Source of the DNA: DASSKP01 sp035695045
GTDB taxonomy: Bacteria > Actinomycetota > Actinomycetes > JAFAQI01
Length of the DNA stretch: 27,366 bases
Direction: 5' to 3'
NCBI GenBank assembly: GCA_035695045.1
Contig: DASSEX010000019.1
Span: forward strand, 1-27,366
Shown: positions 24,189 to 27,366 of the stretch, piece after piece
Position numbering within the stretch: position 1 is the stretch's first letter
How the letters are laid out: every line of letters begins with the position of its first letter
Program-made: the position numbers and the translations under genes
The notes under the pieces: generated by a model
What the model saw: only the letters and a program-made list of their open reading frames with translations
Database searches by the model: none
Told to the model about the DNA's origin: nothing

Positions 24189-25604
24189 TCAGCTGGACTC
24201 CGCCTCCGCGTCCGCACCGTCGCTGCCCTTGGCTTCGGCGTCGGTCTCGTCGGCGACGTCGGGCTCGTCGGCGTCGGCCGGGTCGAACTCCTTGGTGAGC
24301 TCGTCGAGGTTGACCGGACGGCCTGAGGCGTCGGTGATCGTCGCCTGCTCGAGAACGAGCGCGAGCGCCTTGCCGCGGAGCACCTCGCCCATCAATGCGC
24401 CGAGCTGTCCGGTGTTGACCACCTGCTGGGCGTACTCGTCGGCTCGTACGCCGGCCTGCTGCGCGCGGCGCACGATCGTGTCGGTCAGCTCCGCCTCGCT
24501 GACGCCGAGCTCCTCCTTGCGCGCGATCGCGTCGAGCACGAACTGCGCGCGAATCGCCTGCTGCGCGCCGTTCTCGAGGTCTGCGTCCAGCTCCTCGATG
24601 GAGGTGCCCTCCATCTCGGCGTACTGCTCGCGGGTCATGCCGGCCGCCTGCAGCTGCTGGCTCATGGTCTGCTTGCGGTAGGCGACCTCGTCGGCCAGGA
24701 CGTGCTCCGGCAACGGCAGGTCCACCCGCTCGAGCAGCGCGTCGAGGGCGCGGTCGCGAGCCTGGACGCCCTGCTGGAGCCGCCCGATCCGGCCCAGGCG
24801 CTCGCGGATGTCGCCGCGAAGCTCGTCGATGGTGTCGAACTCGCTCGCGGTCTGCGCGAAGTCGTCGTCGAGCTCCGGGACCTCTTTCTCCTTGACGGTG
24901 CGAACGGTCACCGTCGCGACGGCAGCCTCGCCTCCGTGGTCGCCGGAGCGGAGCTGCGTCTCGAACTCCTTCGACTCCCCCGCCGACAGACCGGTGATGG
25001 CCTCGTCGAGCCCGCGGACGAGCGAGTCGCTGCCGACCTCATAGCTGAGGTTGGTCGCAGAGGCTTCCTCGACGGGCGCACCGTCGATCGTCGCGGACAG
25101 GTCGATGGAGACGAAGTCACCGGACTGGGCCGCCCGCTCGACCGTCTTCAGCGTGGCGAACCGGTCGCGCAGGCCCTGCAGCTGCTCGTCGACCCGGGCG
25201 TCGTCGACCTCGGCGTCGTCGACGGTGACCGGCAGGCCTTCGTACGACGGCAGCTCGAACTCCGGTCGGACGTCGACGGTGGCCGTGAAGACGAGCTGGT
25301 CGCCGTCGTTGAACTCGGTGACCTCGATCTCGGGGTGGCCGAGGATGTCGACGTTGTTCTCCCGGACGGCGTCGCCGTAGAAGCGCGGCAGCGCCTCGTT
25401 GACCGCCTCCTCGAGCACGGCGCCGCGGCCGACGTACTGGTCGAGCACGCGTGCGGGCACCTTGCCGGGGCGGAACCCCTTGACCCGGACCTGCTGGCCG
25501 ATCTTGCGGTAGGCCGAGTCCAGCGAGGGCTTGAGCTCGTCGAAGGGAACCTCGACGGTCAGCTTCACACGGGTCGGGCTGAGGGTCTCGACGGCGCTCT
25601 TCAT
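24189..25604 (-). CDS. tig: Trigger factor (ribosome-associated chaperone/PPIase)
   Basis: Chaperone that binds nascent chains at the ribosome exit. From ATG 25604 the product is 471 aa. It begins MKSAVETLSPTRVKL, has the ribosome-binding signature GFRPGK (43-48), a PPIase domain (about 155-240, SGDFVSIDLSATIDG), a helical C-terminal chaperone domain and an acidic tail (about 435-471). The open frame continues upstream across the tRNA-Pro gene; that part is not coding. No strong ribosome-binding site is seen (AAGGA lies about 14 nt upstream). It heads the tig-clpP1-clpP2-clpX group but is separated from clpP1 by 67 nt with its own promoter-like signals. Confidence 0.96.
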   Translation of the reverse strand: MKSAVETLSPTRVKLTVEVPFDELKPSLDSAYRKIGQQVRVKGFRPGKVPARVLDQYVGRGAVLEEAVNEALPRFYGDAVRENNVDILGHPEIEVTEFNDGDQLVFTATVDVRPEFELPSYEGLPVTVDDAEVDDARVDEQLQGLRDRFATLKTVERAAQSGDFVSIDLSATIDGAPVEEASATNLSYEVGSDSLVRGLDEAITGLSAGESKEFETQLRSGDHGGEAAVATVTVRTVKEKEVPELDDDFAQTASEFDTIDELRGDIRERLGRIGRLQQGVQARDRALDALLERVDLPLPEHVLADEVAYRKQTMSQQLQAAGMTREQYAEMEGTSIEELDADLENGAQQAIRAQFVLDAIARKEELGVSEAELTDTIVRRAQQAGVRADEYAQQVVNTGQLGALMGEVLRGKALALVLEQATITDASGRPVNLDELTKEFDPADADEPDVADETDAEAKGSDGADAEAESS

Positions 25605-25638
25605 CGGGGCGTCGCTGGTCCTTTGCTGTCCGGATGGG

Positions 25639-25711
25639 TCGGGGCGGGGAGACTCGAACTCCCGATCTCCTGCTCCCAAAGCAGGCGCGCTAGCCACTAC
25701 GCTACGCCCCG
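25639..25711 (-). tRNA. tRNA-Pro (anticodon UGG)
   Basis: A full 73-nt cloverleaf on the minus strand: acceptor CGGGGCG/CGCCCCG with discriminator A, anticodon arm CCTGC-TTTGGGA-GCAGG giving TGG, and T arm GGGAG-TTCGAGT-CTCCC. CCA is not encoded. Its 3' end is 34 nt from the tig start on the same strand, so both may share one transcript. Confidence 0.95.
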
Positions 25712-25724
25712 CGGCGTGCTCGAA

Positions 25725-25730
25725 AGTCTA
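25725..25730 (-). promoter_or_regulatory. -10 hexamer TAGACT for tRNA-Pro
   Basis: TAGACT ends 13 nt upstream of the mature tRNA-Pro 5' end. It overlaps a plus-strand TAGGGC (25729-25734) that could serve tRNA-Gly, so the 47-bp spacer may be a bidirectional promoter. Confidence 0.45.
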
Positions 25731-25758
25731 GGGCTGCTCCCGGGCAGCGAGCGTGCGC

Positions 25759-25829
25759 GCGGGCGTAGCTCAACGGCAGAGCCCCAGCCTTCCAAGCTGG
25801 TGGTGCGGGTTCGACTCCCGTCGCCCGCT
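25759..25829 (+). tRNA. tRNA-Gly (anticodon UCC)
   Basis: A 71-nt cloverleaf: acceptor GCGGGCG/CGCCCGC with discriminator T, D arm GCTC/GAGC, anticodon arm CCAGC-CTTCCAA-GCTGG giving TCC, and T loop TTCGACT. CCA is not encoded. It is divergent from tRNA-Pro, 47 bp away. Confidence 0.95.
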
Positions 25830-25867
25830 CTCATCGAACACGCACGGCGCCTTCGCTGCTTTGCGCT

Positions 25868-25897
25868 GCCGGAGCTCCCGACCGACAAATCTCCGGC
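25868..25897. terminator. Hairpin downstream of tRNA-Gly
   Basis: GCCGGAG (25868-25874) and CTCCGGC (25891-25897) form a perfect 7-bp stem with a 16-nt loop, 39 nt after the tRNA. It may end the tRNA transcript. Confidence 0.35.
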
Positions 25898-25919
25898 GGA
25901 AGTGCTGAAGATCCACCCG

Positions 25920-25942
25920 GTGCAATGCCGACTAGTGCAATG
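25920..25942 (+). promoter_or_regulatory. Direct repeat GTGCAATG at the glycosidase gene start
   Basis: GTGCAATG occurs at 25920-25927 and 25935-25942, a 15-bp period; the second copy overlaps the GTG start codon. It could be a tandem regulator site or chance. Confidence 0.25.
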
Positions 25943-27132
25943 TGACCAGCCCACCACCACGCCCGCGCCGCCGCGTACTGGCAGGAGCGCTCGCCGTCGC
26001 CAGCCTCGTCGCCGTCGCCGGCGCACAGGTGTCCGCGCCCGCCGTCGCGACGACCGGCTACACGACCAACTGCCCGAAGCCGGAGGCGCTGGTCACGAAG
26101 GCGACCTGGCACCGCCACACGCTGGTCAAAGGTGTCGTCCTGTCCGAAGGCACGGCCAGTGACCCGCGCGGGTACGTGTCGATGCACGTCCTGACGGTCG
26201 ACATGACGCAGCCGGGCATCTCGTTCCACCCGCTGATGCACCACCTCGCGCAACGCAGCCCGCTCAGCTCATTGGCGTCCGGCCACCCGAGGCTCGTGGC
26301 CGCCACCAACACCTCCTACTACGACTTCTACACCGGGGCACCGCTCGGTCCGGTGATCCGTGCGAGCCAGCCGCTGACCGCGTTCGCAAGCGCACGCACC
26401 GTCGTCGGCATCGGCACCGACCACCGGGTCCGCTCCGGTCACCTGAGGCTGGTCGGATCGGTGACGGTCGGCAGCAGCACGCGTGCGCTCGCGGCCCTCA
26501 ACGTCCTCGACATCCCGTACGGCGTCACGCTGTTCACCCCGTTGTGGGGCTATCCGTCCATCCACCTTCCGTACGGCGCCAAGGTCCGCTACGTCACCAA
26601 GGGCGTGCTCTCGTCGGGGACCGGCAGCTGGACCACGCCGCCGGGGTCCGGCCAGCTGATGATCGTTGCGCGCGGCTCCACGGCGACGAACTGGCTGTCG
26701 TCGCTGCACAAGGGCTGGACCGTGTCGACGAAGCGGGCTGCGAAGTCAGACACGACTGTCGCCTTCGCTACGGCCTTCGAAGCCGGCGGCCTCCTTGTCT
26801 CCACTCCCGGCGTCGTCATCACCGGGCTGCCGTGCCGGATCCGCTACCCGCAGCCGGCCCGCACCGCGATCGGCATGGCCAACGGCGGCCGCAAGCTCAT
26901 GCTGGTCGTCGTCACCGACCACCCGGGCACGTCGACGCACGGACTGGACGCGAGCCAGATGTCGAAGGTGATGGTGGATCTCGGCGCCGCGCGTGCCTAC
27001 CTGTTGGACGGTTCCGGCAGCAGCGAGATGCTCGCGCGAATGCCGTCGACGGGTCGGCTCAGCCTTCGCAACTATCCGGCGGACGGCGCCGAGCGCACGA
27101 TGCCGGTCGGGCTCGGCATCTTCCGGAGCTGA
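25942..27132 (+). CDS. Secreted phosphodiester glycosidase (NAGPA/DUF2233) family protein
   Basis: A 396-aa exported protein. A basic N-terminus (PRPRRR) and hydrophobic stretch (about 11-30) end in a likely signal-peptidase site after AVA (about residue 36). The mature part fits the phosphodiester glycosidase family (uncovering-enzyme-like fold): VLTVDMTQPGISFHPL, LVAATNTSYYDF, RTAIGMANGGRKLMLVVVTD, and the conserved C-terminal pattern SQMSKVMVDLGAARAYLLDG followed by GSGSSEML. The substrate is unknown; cell-envelope or polysaccharide phosphodiesters are possible. GTG 25942 is the only start giving a signal peptide. It is transcribed alone, convergent with the M15 peptidase gene. Confidence 0.8.
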   Translation: MTSPPPRPRRRVLAGALAVASLVAVAGAQVSAPAVATTGYTTNCPKPEALVTKATWHRHTLVKGVVLSEGTASDPRGYVSMHVLTVDMTQPGISFHPLMHHLAQRSPLSSLASGHPRLVAATNTSYYDFYTGAPLGPVIRASQPLTAFASARTVVGIGTDHRVRSGHLRLVGSVTVGSSTRALAALNVLDIPYGVTLFTPLWGYPSIHLPYGAKVRYVTKGVLSSGTGSWTTPPGSGQLMIVARGSTATNWLSSLHKGWTVSTKRAAKSDTTVAFATAFEAGGLLVSTPGVVITGLPCRIRYPQPARTAIGMANGGRKLMLVVVTDHPGTSTHGLDASQMSKVMVDLGAARAYLLDGSGSSEMLARMPSTGRLSLRNYPADGAERTMPVGLGIFRS

Positions 27133-27136
27133 CGCC

Positions 27137-27152
27137 GCCGGTCGTCACCGGC
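27137..27152. terminator. Hairpin between convergent genes
   Basis: GCCGGT-CGTC-ACCGGC is a 6-bp stem with a 4-nt loop in the 12-nt gap and overlapping the last codons of the M15 gene. A compact bidirectional terminator is plausible. Confidence 0.4.
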
Positions 27153-27366
27153 CGTTGACGGAGAAGTGCTGGTAGTCAGGCGTGCTCGACCAGTTGCCAC
27201 CCCAGCCCCAGTGGACGGCACCGAACGCAGCGACCGGCGCGCTGCCGGCGACGATCATCCCGGGTCGCACGTCGGCCCGGTCCATGTACGGCGCACCCGC
27301 CGGCGGCAGCACCTTTCCGTCGAGCCGGTACGGGTTCTCCAACGCGTTGATGTCGATCGCCTCACC
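27145..27366 (-). CDS. M15 family peptidase (D-Ala-D-Ala carboxypeptidase-like), C-terminal part
   Basis: The frame enters from beyond the right edge and covers the last 73 residues. It shows the M15 C-terminal pattern: EAIDINALENPY (the acidic AIDIN metal-site segment), then HWGWGGNWSSTPDYQHF, whose last histidine is the usual final zinc ligand. Such enzymes cleave peptidoglycan stem peptides. The N-terminal zinc ligand and any signal peptide lie outside the window, so localisation cannot be judged. It is convergent with the glycosidase gene, 12 nt away. Confidence 0.8.
   Translation of the reverse strand, partial: GEAIDINALENPYRLDGKVLPPAGAPYMDRADVRPGMIVAGSAPVAAFGAVHWGWGGNWSSTPDYQHFSVNGR

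Noticed and set aside
25605..25697. Longer tig start
   Set aside because: The extension crosses the tRNA-Pro gene, and the family N-terminus begins at ATG 25604.

Overview
The window is high-GC DNA (strong G/C preference at third codon positions, many GTG starts, TAnnnT-type -10 hexamers, several apparently leaderless genes) from an actinomycete chromosome. It carries mreB-mreC-mreD-PBP2-rodA, so it comes from an MreB-retaining actinobacterial lineage rather than Mycobacteriales. Almost all of it is conserved housekeeping backbone, mostly on the minus strand. I see no CRISPR array, prophage, IS transposase or biosynthetic cluster.

Layout, left to right. (1) 1-2021, minus: rplU-rpmA-obgE (ribosomal proteins L21 and L27 and the Obg GTPase, whose 3' end is cut by the window edge). 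(2) 2114-2314, plus: a small unknown gene convergent with rne. (3) 2311-7957, minus: a radical-SAM protein (TIGR03960 type), its DUF2344 partner, and an RNase E/G with a very long disordered N-terminus. (4) 7993-8556, plus: a TIGR03086/DinB-like protein, ending at a near-perfect hairpin. (5) 8612-14495, minus: the elongasome operon mreB-mreC-mreD-PBP2-rodA, with overlapping stop/start codons at its end. (6) 14615-17869, minus: ndk, then DUF4233 and folC. This cluster is interrupted between ndk and DUF4233 by a plus-strand, lower-GC3, 5'-truncated and apparently frameshifted DUF559-family gene lying between two copies of a 72-74 bp palindromic repeat. (7) 17906-20449, plus: valS, convergent with a GAF-domain gene. 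(8) 21360-25604, minus: tig, clpP1, clpP2, clpX (protein folding and ATP-dependent proteolysis). (9) 25639-25829: tRNA-Pro(UGG) and tRNA-Gly(UCC), divergent. (10) 25942-27132, plus: a secreted phosphodiester-glycosidase-like protein, convergent with the C-terminus of an M15 peptidase.

The most unusual signals are three. The first is the paired 74-bp inverted-repeat element flanking the DUF559 remnant inside an otherwise conserved gene cluster. The second is a pair of divergent intergenic regions (TIGR03960/TIGR03086 and folC/valS) with the same architecture: two back-to-back -10 hexamers 11 bp apart, each 6-7 nt from a start codon, implying mutually exclusive leaderless transcription. The third is a pair of convergent gene pairs whose stop codons interlock in a single CTAG.
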